The translations under genes and the position numbers were made by a program. Positions 22,001 through 33,850 of a stretch of DNA of 64,000 bases are shown piece by piece (the stretch's first letter is position 1; the number at the start of each line of letters is the position of its first letter). The DNA is from Cephalotrichum gorgonifer (lineage: Eukaryota; Ascomycota; Sordariomycetes; Microascales; Microascaceae): contig ONZQ02000003.1 of the NCBI GenBank assembly GCA_900312665.1, positions 1,096,986 through 1,160,985 on the forward strand, in the 5' to 3' direction. The notes below the pieces were generated by a model. The model worked only from the letters and a program-made list of their open reading frames with translations. It was not told the origin of the DNA and made no database searches.

Positions 22001-23682
22001 CTTTGCTGGTTTGGTTCGCTAGCACTAGGTCGACGCCCTTGTAGTGACTTCTGCGAGCCCCCTCCCTGCGCGTCACTGGGGTAGCGGATCTTGGTTGTAT
22101 CGAGGAGATAGACGATGCCAAGGTCGGTCGACGAGCCAGCCGGTGAGCTTGGCTCCCCCCCCACAATGACCACCGATTTCCCAACACTCGTCATGCTGTG
22201 GCCCGAGCGGGGTGATGGCGACGGTCCCATGTTCTGGAAGGTGTACCAGCGGCGGGAGCTGATTCGGAATGCGGCCAAGTCCCCAAGATCGTTTCCTTCC
22301 TCGGTCCGACCCCCAAAGATATACATTACGTCGTCAACGAGGGACGCTGCCTGGCCTTCGCGAGGCACCGGGATGTAGCCGATACAGTCGAGCTGGCTCC
22401 ATTTGTTAACGGACGGATCATAGCACCATACATCGTTGAACCACTGGTAGCCGTTGGTACCACCGAACCTGCGGTTACATTAGCGGTGTTCCATTGTTCC
22501 GCGGAAACATACGGGCACATCATATTTATCACATACAAGTAGAGTTTATCGTTGTAGGTGACCATGGTATGGTTCGTTCGCGCCTGAGGTACCGGATCTG
22601 GTCCAGAGTCGCCGTTCGGGATGAGCATCTCCCATCGATTATTGGCAGCCTGCAGCTGGTTGAGATCAAAGGCGCATAGATCGTTCATGAAATACCCTTC
22701 TACCTGGCCGCCGTATATGTATATCTTCGAGCCGACGATGTTGAGTGAGTGGCCATATCGGCCGGAAGGCCGGGTTCCGGATGGTAGGACGCGAGACCAT
22801 TGCCTTGTTGCTAAGTGAGGGGCCACATGTTAGCAGGGAGTAGGGGGCGAGACAGCTGGGCGGCAACAGGGCGTCGGGGGCCAAGTTAGGGGAGGGGTAG
22901 CCGTCATACAAGTATTCAGAAGGTACAGGGTCTCATCGAGCAAGTCCGACTCCTCAATCTTGGTGTCACCACCGAACACAATGAAGGCGTTTCCGACCAA
23001 CAAGCTGGCATGGCCGACTCGAGGTCCTGGCCCCTCGGCTGTAGTGGCTAGAGGATAACATGCCATGTTGCCTCCAGCCTCAATCATCCACAGGTCACCC
23101 TTCACGGTTGAGCCATTGATGAGACCACCCATAATGTATACGTCGCCCTCCTTCGACGACACGGAATTGACGGCGGCGCCATATCGGGGGAAGGGACTCG
23201 GATGCGACGAGGTGAAGAGTAGGCGACGTTGGGACCAGGGGTATAGGGAGGCGTTCGGATTGGTAACGTTGGAAACGGGGGGGCCATTGCGGAACTATGC
23301 ACACGAAGACGGTTAGAGGGGACAATCAAGGCGCAGGCAGGTAGTAGTAGTCTCCATGTGTATTACTTACGGGAAGATCGCTCTGTTGTTGCGGTGGTTG
23401 TTGTTGTTGTTGGACGGGACCCTGCTGGTATGGCTCCACGCTGGGTCCCCTCCGGGTATATCCCTGGTCTGGGCTTCCCGAGAGCACTTCGCGCTCGAGC
23501 GAGTGGAGGCTCGCCGTTGGCGTCGAGTGTTGGAGTGAGTTCTTCTCGTCCTTGCTTCCGCCCCGTCCGGGCTGGGCGGAACCTGACGAGCCTGGTCCGG
23601 AATCACGGTCGCGCTCACGCTCGCGGTTGGCGGCCTTCTCCTTTTCCTGCTGCTGCTTTTTCGACTTGAACAGGAATGCCAT
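19051..23682 (-). CDS. tea1: Tea1/TeaA-like kelch-repeat cell-end polarity protein
   Basis: Four exons on the minus strand, 23682-23371, 23294-22910, 22810-22537 and 22468-19051, give 1462 residues with all phases closing. Tea1/TeaA is carried on microtubule plus ends to the cell cortex and marks sites of polarised growth at the hyphal tip. The N-terminus has a Lys-rich FLFKSKK start and a Gln tract (about 90-100). Kelch repeats fill about residues 135-470, each with the GG doublet after a beta strand: VYIMGG, FIVFGG, IYIYGG, LFGGTNGYQW, MYIFGG and VVIVGG. A Ser/Pro/Arg-rich linker follows (about 470-690), then a very long coiled coil (about 700-1380) rich in Glu, Leu, Gln and Lys. The family is known to oligomerise through this coiled coil. 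Introns fall inside the kelch region. Divergent from kog1 across 3.7 kb. Confidence 0.93.
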
Positions 23683-26600
23683 AGTGTGTGTGGTGAACCG
23701 CGCAGAGCGGTGGTGGGCCGGAGGAAATGAGGTCGAGGTATTATCGTGTTACGGCCAAGATGGCGCGATGGAATGGCGAAACCACCAGGCCAGCGTCAGG
23801 ACTGGGGCGACGACGACGACGACGGCAATTTGTTCAAGTCGGCTCCCTATTAGTGTAGACTACTGATTTGCGACCGGTGGAACCTCAGTGAGGGGAAGCA
23901 GTAGCTCTCGCGGGAATGCTGGCGGCCAAGGCAAGCCTGGGAGGTGTTTGGATGAAGACACGAGTCGCGATCAACGTTCGGGAAATTTGAGATGGCTGGG
24001 GAAGCATCTGGATCGGTCACCGGTGAATGTCGCGAAGTCTGTGGGGGGTGTCGACCTCCCGATTTTTTTTTGGCTTCAGGGATGAGAGGCCAGCGAGGAT
24101 ATGGGAGGGGGTTGGGTTTCGTGAGAAGCAAAGCCGCATACGCAAAATTATGATGGCTATTATAAAACCAGATGGGGGAATTAAGAGGTGCGAAGAGAAT
24201 GTGGAATTAAGGCAAAGGCGATAAAGTCAATTCGTTGACATGCCCTCTTGCCACAGTTGCAGCTGGGGGGATAAAGACAAATCTAGGGGGACGATGATCG
24301 CAAGATCGAAAATTGATGGAGCGTCCTCCGGGGCTGCAGAGGAGTGCAGAATGAAGCAGAATAAGGGGCACCCTCTATTTTCCGCGTCTTCCTCGAGGCG
24401 TTAATGAATGAGCGTGGTAGCGGCTTCCAAAAAGGGGCACCGTTTAGACAGGCTTGGTGGAGGCATCGCCTATCACCAACAGGCAACGGTGACAGATAGG
24501 CTACAAGGACGTATCCTTTAATCTTGGACCGTTGACTTGAATTCTCGCGCCAGAGGGGGCGGACTGAAAGTATACAGTACAAGACCTACCCAAAATTGGT
24601 AGTATTAAAAAGTCTCAATGGAGTGTTTCTATCCCAAGTACGTACTTGCTGTCCCTACCTGCTCGCTCTTGGCGCTGCGGTTTGCCCCAGGAACTTGGAT
24701 CAAGGGGCCCACAAAAGCCCGCGCTGGATCCTAGGTCCCGCCATCGTAATAATAGCTTGGAGTTAGCCTGACACCTCACCTCGTATTTCTGTCGTAACAG
24801 ACCAGAAACACGAAATCTCTCGCCGGACCCAAATGGCCCGATTGAATCCATGTTCATGCTCGAAACACTCCGTAGTGTACAAGTACTCACACTGTGCTCG
24901 TGCTTGTAAGAGCAAGCAAACAGTCCCTCTGTCGGAGATAATCCCAGCTAAGAGGAGTACGAAACAGAGTCTAACTCGTCCTCGCCGTTTGCTCAGTACA
25001 TATCACTTCTAGACACCTGAGAGGTCACTCTGGTGCATCGGGCGCATCAGCCCCACAACTTACCGACATTGAAGTTTGGGGTATTAGCAAATGATGCGAG
25101 GACCGTGTGCTGTCTCCCCAGGGTACGGAGTAATTGTGACCAAAATATTTACCTGCAAGTGCCCCGGTAATGACGGGACTCGGGATGACGGCATGCGTTA
25201 AACACGATCACCCACCTTCCACAATGCCAATGCGGGAACGGAGTAATCCGGCACTTGACGGGTGAGACGAAAAGTGATCAGCTCAGCTCAGCAGCCCCAG
25301 CTCCCTGAATCGTGGACCGACTTCCGGCACCTTTTTGGGTCCACCAGGGCAACATGACTGTTAACTAGCACTACCTGATATTAGTAAACTCGCGAAGACT
25401 TCAAGATCCAGGCGCCAGGATCCAGGTCCAGATGCACTCGCCCCGGCATGCCTGCCAGGGCCAAGGTCGTTTTGCTGCGTACAGAAACTTACCGCAGCTA
25501 CCTAGTTGTCCTTCCACATGGAACGTGTATACCATGGTTGTCCAGCGTATGTACCAAAGCTGCTGGTCACATGGGGCCTGTGGGCCGGATGCTTGTGCCC
25601 TACGCTCTTTCGTGTAGTTTTCGGTAACTACACCCTCGAGGTTATCGCGTTCCGCAAGATCTAACAATTCGATATCTCAGACTGCAGACAGGGTATGCAG
25701 CCCGGTGTTGGCGCGTATCGATGTGACAGGCCAGAATGCAGAGTATGGAGGACAGGGAATACATAATGCATATTACGGAGTAGCTAAGCATGCACTCCGG
25801 ACTGGGTAGGTGCAATTATAAGTGTACAAGCATGCAACCACTCCCACTCCCGCGAGTAATATTAGACCCTTCACTTCGAATTCTGGGTCTTTGAGATCAC
25901 ATCCTTGGCTTGGGCAGCTGGGGGACGCGGAAACGGAACCAGAACCAAAACTAGAAACGTCCAAGACCGCATGCTCCGTATTACCGCCCCCCCTGCATGA
26001 GTCCTAAAAACGGTATAGACTTTAAAGCCCTTCGACCCGACGATCTCTCCACTCCGTATCCCGTTTTTCATTCTACCAGTCATGTTCCAGCCGTATCCCC
26101 ACCGGGTCCCAATTAACTCATTTCCCTTCCTCCTGCCAATGGATGTTTCAAGTTTCATCCCCTGCAGGTGCAGGGACAGACAGACAGTTCTGACCTTTCC
26201 GTGATTATTACTATGAAAGACGCCGGACCCGCGACTGACCACAAACAAGTTGTTCTGGAAGGCCTGCAAGAGTCGCGACATAACTGTCCGTCCTCGTAAA
26301 CTTCAAGTAATATCAGCTGAAGCGAATTTTTCCGGCACTGGCATTCCACTTTACCACCGACCACGGACCATGCGAAAGGAGACCACAGCTGCCACCTGTT
26401 TCTGATACTACTCGTCCCCATACCCATACACTCATACTCATAAGATGGGGTAAGCACGTGGGTAATGCGCGGGTTGTTCGAACTAGAAATTTTGTTGCTA
26501 TTTCCATGTTACCTTGTGGTATATAATCAACAGTTGGGGATTTAGGAATTGCGAAAGAAAATTTCTTTCGGGTGCATAGGGCAGCCTCCGATGATTCTTG

Positions 26601-27339
26601 ATGGTGCAATGATGGAAGGCGATCGGTTGAATCATTCACACACAAGGAAGTGCTTGCTGCAGGACGAGTAAGAGCAAGTGGGTTGTCATGAGTCCATGAG
26701 GCTGACAATTGACTGGCTGTGGGATGGACCTAGGCCCATTTGCTGGAAGGTAGCACAGTTAGTTGGGAGTACATACTGGATTCCTAATCCATATTCCTAA
26801 ATTCAGTTAAGCTTCGGCACCTGACCTGCTGGGTACTGGGGAAGGCGTGCATTCATTCACTGGTGCAAAGGTAACTCCCATGTACCAATAGCCATAGCGC
26901 CTAGAGGTAATCCCCTCCCCGAGCATCATCTGCTCTCCATCCCATACAAAAACACCCACTTTTTAACATCTCCGATCGCACACCACACACATCACACACT
27001 AACACATCACGCCCTCGAAGCCTACGCGCTTTCCACCCTGCCAGCTTGATTGCACCCACAGATTGATCCATCATGGAGATGTGGGTAGCGGTATAATTGC
27101 AGTTCCAGCACCCTATGCCTGTCGTGGGGTCGTTATATCCGTGTGTGATGCTTTGCTCTGCGGTTTTACCACCTTGGTAACTGGTCCTGAACCTTTGTCA
27201 CTGCAGTCTCTTACAGTCGCGCATTCCGTCTCGAGGTCAGGTCGCATGCCAACCGAGCGGCATCTCTGGCCTCCTGTCTCCTAATTCTAGTTCCCGCAAC
27301 TATTGCGATTGCGATTGCGCGCAAACCCTCCCGGAAACC
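23683..27339. other. Intergenic region between divergent tea1-like and kog1 genes
   Basis: This is 3.7 kb without a convincing gene. It holds five copies of ACGGAGTA (either strand) between 24867 and 26058 and several TACTCGTAC-like stretches. Near 27.0 kb a CACACATCACACA-rich run fits a kog1 transcription start region, followed by short upstream AUG frames. Both promoters must lie here. Confidence 0.5.
27073..27096 (+). promoter_or_regulatory. Possible short upstream ORF in the kog1 leader
   Basis: An ATG at 27073 opens a seven-codon frame that ends at TAA 27094-27096. Further upstream ATGs sit at about 27115 and 27245, each closed before the kog1 start. They matter only if transcription starts upstream and no leader intron removes them, which the sequence cannot decide. 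Confidence 0.3.
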
Positions 27340-30300
27340 ATGTCTACCAGATCACGGCCTAATGGCACACTGGCTGCTACCCGCCGTTCCTATGCCGCAT
27401 TTGCGGATATGACCGAGGCATCCCGCGGCCAGCGTCCCAGCTCTCAGGATGGCGCGTCAGATGCGCGCCCTTCCACCGCCCCCGGCAATAGAAATGGCCT
27501 TCGTCCTTCTTTCCACCCGAGCCCTACAGAGCCGGCCCCCTCCCTCCAAGCAAGCCCGAGTAACCGACAAAAGCCGAACCTCCTACGATCCAAGACCGAA
27601 CATGTCCCTCGCAATGACAACCAAGATCTCGACGAGGACGATGAAGAAATATACAACTGGGGCGCCCGCCATGGCTTCGAGGACCACTACCAATCCGAAG
27701 ACATCATCTCACAGCTGGCCAGCGTAGGTATTGTCTAAATCGGAAAGGATGGACTGACCCTTCGCTAACCGGTTCCCTCCTTTCGTTCTAGGGATGGTAC
27801 ATGTACTTCACCGATAAACGGCACGAGACGACTGCCAGGCCTAAATCACCCCCTTACCAGCTCCAAGACTGGAGAATGCGAGACAGGCTCAAGACCGTGT
27901 CGGCTGCCTTGGCCGTCTGTCTCAACATTGGCGTCGAACCGCCAGATCAGCTCAAGACGAACCCGGGTGCCAAACTAGAGGCTTGGACAGACCCCGCGAT
28001 CCCGAAGGCGCTCGAGAATATCGGGAAGGCCCTCCAGGCGCAGTACGAAACTCTAGCCATACGAACACGATACAAGCAGTACCTTGACCCTTCGGTGGAC
28101 GATACGAAAAAGTTCTGCATTTCCCTACGCAAGAATGCAAAAGATGAGAGAGTTCTGTTCCACTACAACGGGCACGGCGTGCCGAAGCCCACCGCGTCGG
28201 GTGAGATATGGGTGTTTAACAAGACGTACACCCAGTACATCCCCGTCTCCCTCTACGATCTCCAGCATTGGCTGCAAGCCCCAACAATGTTCATATGGGA
28301 CTGCTCTGAGGCGGGAAATATCCTCAACAACTACCACCGATTCGTCGAGAAACACGAGCAGGAAGAAGCAGAAGCTGCGACTCGCGACCCGAACCACTAC
28401 AAGACCAGTTATCGACCCTATATCCACCTCGCAGCGTGCTCCATCAAGGAGAACCTACCAACCAACCCAAGCCTTCCGGCCGATCTCTTCACGGCATGCC
28501 TCACAACTCCCATCGAGATGGCCCTCTGGTTCTTCGTCCTCCAGAACCCACTCAAGACGAATCTCTCGCCCGAGAGAGCCAAAAAGCTCCCGGGCCGCCT
28601 ACAAGAGCGCAGAACTCCGCTGGGCGAGCTGAATTGGATATTCACAGCCATCACAGACACCATCGCCTGGACCACCTTGCCCCGGCATCTCTTCCGGAAA
28701 TTCTTCAGGCAGGACCTCATGGTGGCCGCTCTGTTCCGGAACTTCCTCCTCGCCCAGCGCGTCATGTCCGTGTACGGCTGCCACCCGCAGTCGTACCCGG
28801 AACTCCCGGACACGCGCCAACATCCCCTGTGGCGGAGCTGGGACCTGGCAGTGGATATGGCTCTGGCGCAGCTCCCGATGCTGGAGCGCAAGGAGAGCGA
28901 GGGAATCGAATACGAGTATCAGAACTCGACCTTCTTCACTGAACAGCTTACCGCCTTCGACGTCTACCTGACTCGCGGTGACGCCATGGCACAGCGGCCA
29001 CCCGAGCAGCTTCCTGTCGTTCTGCAGGTGCTACTCAGCCAGCATCATAGGGTTCGAGCATTGATCCTGCTCGGTAGGTTCCTAGACCTTGGCCCTTGGG
29101 CCGTCGAGTTGGCCTTGAGCATCGGCATCTTCCCCTATGTTCTGAAGCTCCTGCAATCCACCGCCACCGAACTGAAGCCCATCATGGTGTTCATCTGGAC
29201 CAGGATCCTAGCCGTCGACATATCGTGTCAGCAGGACCTCATCAAGGATAGTGGCTACAATTATTTCGCCCAGATACTGAGGCCCTCGGAGATGCTGCCT
29301 GTCGTCGATAGCGATGAGCACAAGGCCATGTGCACCTTTATCCTGGCGATGGTGTGCAAGGGGCATGTTGCCGGGCAGCGCAATTGCAACGACGCCAATA
29401 CCATGTCACACTGCCTCGTCCACCTGCAGAACGAAGAGAACCCACTTCTCAGGCAGTGGTCTTGCCTTTGCATCAGCCAGCTATGGCAGGGCTTCCCAGA
29501 GGCAAAATGGAGAGGTATTCGCGAGAACGCCCACGGCAAGCTCGCTCAGCTCACCAAGGACCCGTGCTGCGAAGTCCGCGCGGCCATGCTCCTAGCCATG
29601 ACAACCTTCCTAGGCATTCCTGATATCACGGACGAGGTTGCAAAGACTGAGGAATCGCTCGCCTGGACGATATTGGACATGGCGAATGATGGAAGCCCCA
29701 TGGTTCGCAAAGAATTCACCGTGTTCCTCTCGCACTTCGTTCTGCGCTACGAGAATAAGTTTATCGTCGCCGCCTTCGAGCATATGCAAGAGGAAAAGGA
29801 CTACATGCAACATCCCCCACCCGAGGACGGGCTCGAGAACAAGATGGGCCTGCACTATGCTCGTCCGGAGAGCAGAGATAAAGACGGAACAATCAAGCCC
29901 AGCGCACACGGCTTGGCGCATAACACGATATTCTCCGCGTTGTGGAAGCACGCTCTCGTCTTGAGTGTTGACCCCAACCCCGAGGTGCAGCAGGGTGCCA
30001 CTCTCATCGTCGACTACGTGCACAATGCCGTTGTCCAATCAGCCGTGGGCGCTGCTGCGCTAGAACTCGTCGACGAAGTTCAGCGACGGGCTAGAAAAGC
30101 CCAAGTGAAGGCATATCCCAAGGGTGGCCAGCGATCCCCTCATATGGCCGGTACAAACGGTGCCAAGACGCCGCCCCCTCCTTCCCCCGGCCTCCTCCGT
30201 CGGACTGCTAGTCTGTTGTTCCCCCTCTTTGGCGGGGATGATAGGCCAAGCCCGGTGGGAGCAGCGTCACGGCCCACCACCCCACGAAGCGCGTCTATGA

Positions 30301-31724
30301 AACTGGGTGTCCCCCCACCTGGCAGTGTTGCGGCGCCCCCCGAACAGAGCGACGAGGCCAACGCGCCGGCGATCTACAACGCTGCCCAGGAACCAGTCTC
30401 TGGTGGGTTTGAGGAGCGGGATCTCACCGTGCTCCCCACCCTCCCGCTGCAGAGCACTTTCCTTGACTGGTCCATCGAGTACTTCCGAGAGCCCCAGATG
30501 AAGCCTACCGAGTCGGACGAGCCGGGTAGCACAGAGTATAACGAGCGTCTCTGGAGGAGGTCCCGGAACGAGAATATCCTCCGCGAGACGCAGCCCCAGA
30601 AGCAGTATGCCGGCAGCCACAAGTGGAACAACCAGCTCGTCATGCTCAACAACGTCGTCCAGCCGTCCAAGATGACCTTCCACCAGTACGAAGACCACCT
30701 TGCCGTTGCCGATGACGGCAACACGGTAGCCATCTGGGACTGGAAGAAGCACGGGCGCCTAGCGAAGTTCTCGAACGGAAACCCCGAAGGCTCCAAGATT
30801 AGCGACATGAAGTTCATCAACGAGGATGATCAGGGATTCCTCATGACCGGCTCATCGGACGGCGTCATCCGCGTCTACAGGAACTACGACAGCGAGAAGG
30901 AGATCGAGCTGGCGACGGCCTGGAGGGCCCTGACGGACATGGTGCCGAGCACGGTGAATTCCGGCATGGTGTTCGACTGGCAGCAGGTCTCCGGGCGGGT
31001 GCTGGTGGCGGGCGACGTGAGGGTCATCCGGGTGTGGTACGCGGCCCACGAGACGTGCGTGATGGACATACCGGCGCGGTCGGGCTCCTGCGTCACGTCG
31101 CTCACGTCGGATCAGATGACGGGCAACTGCTTCGCCGCCGGCTTCGGCGACGGTGCGGTCAGGGTCTTTGATCTGCGGAACCGGCCCCAGGAGTCGATGG
31201 TGAAGAAATGGAAGGGCGAGAAGGACAGGCAGTGGATCAAGGCGGTGCACATGCAACGCGGTGGGCAGCGGGAGCTCCTGAGCGCCAGCCGGAATGGCAA
31301 GGTGAGGCTGTGGGACATACGCATGGATAAGCCGCTCCAGACGTTCCAGGTGACGCGGGACACTCTAATGACGGCGAGTGTCCACGAGCATCTGCCAGTG
31401 TTTGCCATGTAAGTTCCCTCCCCCCCCTTTTTTTTATTCTCCCCGCCGTCGCCAAGAGGCAGTCCTCATCTCGGCGTCAATGGACCAGTAACTAACAAGC
31501 GTAGTGGAACGTCGGCCTATGCCGCCAAGGTCTTCAACTTTGACGGGCAGGAGCTATCCCGGCTGGAGCCGTACTCGAGCTTCCTCCAGCAAAACCGCGG
31601 GGCGCCGATCGCGGCCACCGCCTTCCATCCGCACAGGGCGCTCCTGGGCTGTGCCGCCCGAGGCGACACCCACGTCAACCTATTCACGTGCGAGAAGTCA
31701 GAGTCACGCATATCCCAGGTCTAG
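27340..31724 (+). CDS. kog1: KOG1/raptor, scaffold subunit of TORC1
   Basis: Three exons, 27340-27723, 27792-31408 and 31505-31724, give 1406 residues. Raptor presents substrates to TOR kinase in TORC1 on the vacuolar surface and couples nutrients to growth. The N-terminal approximately 128 residues are Ser/Pro-rich and poorly ordered. The raptor-specific caspase-like domain follows, opening GWYMYFTDKRHE and containing HYNGHGVPKP and MFIWDCSEAGNIL. Armadillo/HEAT-type helices run through the middle (for example RQWSCLCISQLWQGF). A Pro/Ser-rich linker precedes C-terminal WD40 repeats (about 1010-1406), with IWDWKKHG, GSSDGVIRVY, FGDGAVRVFD and VRLWDIR. The last exon, needed for the final blade, begins IGTSAYAAKVFNFDG. 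The start at 27340 has a good context (ACC before ATG). Intron 1 must use donor GTAGGT, because the GTATTG two bases later would break the frame. Confidence 0.96.
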
Positions 31725-32354
31725 AGGGCTCTGGGGTTCTAAAGCGTGGGGATACTAATAACCCCCCCGGGGCTTGACGTCGGTCACGATAGGGTCGCGG
31801 GGCGAGGGTGACAGTAGAATATCGGAGGGGACAGCAGATGAGGATGGGGTGAACTGACTCTCGGCGTTTTTTTTCCTTACTTCTCTGCATAACATCAAAG
31901 TCAGCATTTCCGAATAGCCCATTTGTTTTCTATCCCCAATGTTTCTTTTTTTTTGGTGTTGGCCGCTCTCTCCATGCACGGCGCAAGGGGGAGAGAGATG
32001 AAGGAGGGGTGGAATCGTCGTTATTCATGGCTTGCTACATTCTACACGCGGTAATAACGGGGGAGGAGGAGGAAACTGCACTTCTACCGAGGATACGGGG
32101 CGATGACGATGGCGCATGAGCATGGGCATGGGCATGAGCATGAGAAATTTCATGTAATTGTAGGGTAGTGTAGACATAATAACGCATTATAAATTTTTTT
32201 GCCTTCATCTTTTCATGGATCACGGGCCGTCTTCGCGAAACCAGACTGCCCCTTCCACCCACCCCCCCCCCCCGGTCTCCCGGCCACCCTCGAGTCCTAT
32301 TTCTCATTTCATAACTCAGAATCCAGCCTTTCTTCCCAAGCGCCGCTCAACCTC
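31725..32354. other. Intergenic region between convergent genes
   Basis: This lies between the 3' end of kog1 and the 3' end of the next minus-strand gene. It has T-rich tracts and a GCATGR hexamer array (32114-32143). I see no gene. Confidence 0.6.
32114..32143. repeat. GCATGR hexanucleotide tandem repeat
   Basis: Five consecutive hexamers alternate GCATGA and GCATGG. The array is non-coding and lies in a 3' flanking region. Confidence 0.8.
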
Positions 32355-33850
32355 TCAGTAACCACACTCGCCACAATAGCCACAAGACGAAGCACCACAG
32401 GCCGTGTAGTCCTTCTCCGACTCGGGTTCCGAATCCCAGGCACTATTGTGAACCCTAATCCTCTCCGAGAAAGCATCAGCTTCCACGTCGGAGTCCGTCG
32501 AGTCCGTCGCCGGAGTGACAGCGACAGACGAGCCGCCCTTCTCGGGCACACCACGTGCTTGCTCGAGCCACGCCCCCCACCTGGCCCTCACGTTAGACGA
32601 AAGCACCTCCCCGGCGTCAGGCAGCTGTTCCCGCACCTCGATCCGACCCTCCACCGTCGCCGTAAGCTCAACCTTGCCCCCTTCACTAGTAGAAACGATA
32701 TCTGCAAGGCGGCGGAGCAACGCGATCAATACGGCGATGGTCTCCGCGTTCTCCCTCTCCCACGCGACGATGCGGTCGCGGACGTTCCGGACCGTGATAT
32801 CGTCGAAGACGCCCCGCTCATGGAAGGCAAGGATGAAGTTGGGGATCTGGGAGCGCCAGAGACGCGGGAGCTGCTGGGTGAGAATGTCGTCTCCCTTGCG
32901 TGACACGGACCTGGTCTTGAGGTCGAAGAGGGACGACTGCGGGACAGGGGCCGACCCGGCCGTTCGGACGGCGATGGCAGACGTCTCCGTGTCGGTTGTT
33001 GTCCTAGGGGAGAGGTTTGACATGTCTAGTCCGGCGACCAGTTCGTCTACCGAGGCGACCTTTGCCTTTGGGGCCCGCGCGGGTGCGGACCAGGGGAGAT
33101 ACCCGTCTATTTCGCCCCTGAGGAGGATATTCAGGCCGCCGAGTGCATACCTGATAACTCTCTGGTGCGACGTTGACCCCGCCGTGCCCGAGTCCCACGA
33201 CGTGTAGGCATCCGGAAACGTGTGGCCGTACCCCTGCACGTCCGGGATCAGCTCCGCCGGAGAGTTGTCCCGCCGGAAGAGGTGCACCGCGCCCCCGACC
33301 ACCTCCACCAGGGCGCGGAACGGGCGGAACTCATTTCCTCCGAGGCAGAAGGAGATGAGGTACCCCAGAGAAGCGGAGGCGCAGACGAAGTCGAAGTCGA
33401 TCTCGGGAGGCTCGGGCTTCGCGTGGAGGATCGAGAGGGCGGTGGCTTCGAAGGGGTGCTTGGGGGAGTGGTAGCCATTTCGGTCGAGTGGGAAGCTGCC
33501 GGAGTCCCTCGGGAATCTCTGGGTACCGCTCATCGGGGTCCACCTGGGTGGGTTTCCTGGGGCCTTTGTTAGTCTAGAGAGGACTAATGGGCTTCGGAGC
33601 ACATCTTTAGAGGAGGGGGCTTACCAGGCACGAAGATGCTTGGCCTCCGGGAATTGCGCCAGTTGAAAGAGGCCACATACTCGCAATCAGTGATGCGAGC
33701 CGATTCGGTGTATTTTGCTGATTCGGCGAGGAGATCTTTTTGCTCGATTGTGCTTAGGAGAGGGCCAAGGGGAGGCGCAGGCGTCGAGGCAACCTGGCTT
33801 CTCTTCTCCCAGCTCCCCCCGTAACTTGACTTGGGCCAATGGTGGGCCAT
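32355..33850 (-). CDS. Fungal conserved protein of unknown function (often labelled GGPP synthetase)
   Basis: Two exons, 33850-33625 and 33556-32355, give 475 residues. The start at 33850 (MAHHWPKSSYGGSW) has A at -3 and G at +4; an in-frame ATG at 33925 would add 25 residues but has a poor context. From memory, the family is recognisable by RRPSIFVPGNPPRWTP across the splice junction, DNSPAELIPDVQGYGHTFPD and the following SHQRVIRYALGGLN segment. Database members often carry the name geranylgeranyl pyrophosphate synthetase. I see no DDxxD motif or other prenyltransferase signature, so that name is not supported here. The second half has helical stretches (RLWRSQIPNFILAFHERGVF). The C-terminus is acidic and ends in a Cys-rich tail, CGASSCGYCGECGY, which could bind metal. 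No signal peptide or membrane segment is seen. Function unknown. Confidence 0.75.

Noticed and set aside
27723..27731. GTATTG as the donor of kog1 intron 1
   Set aside because: Using it shifts phase and breaks the GWYMYFTDKRHE frame; GTAGGT keeps it.
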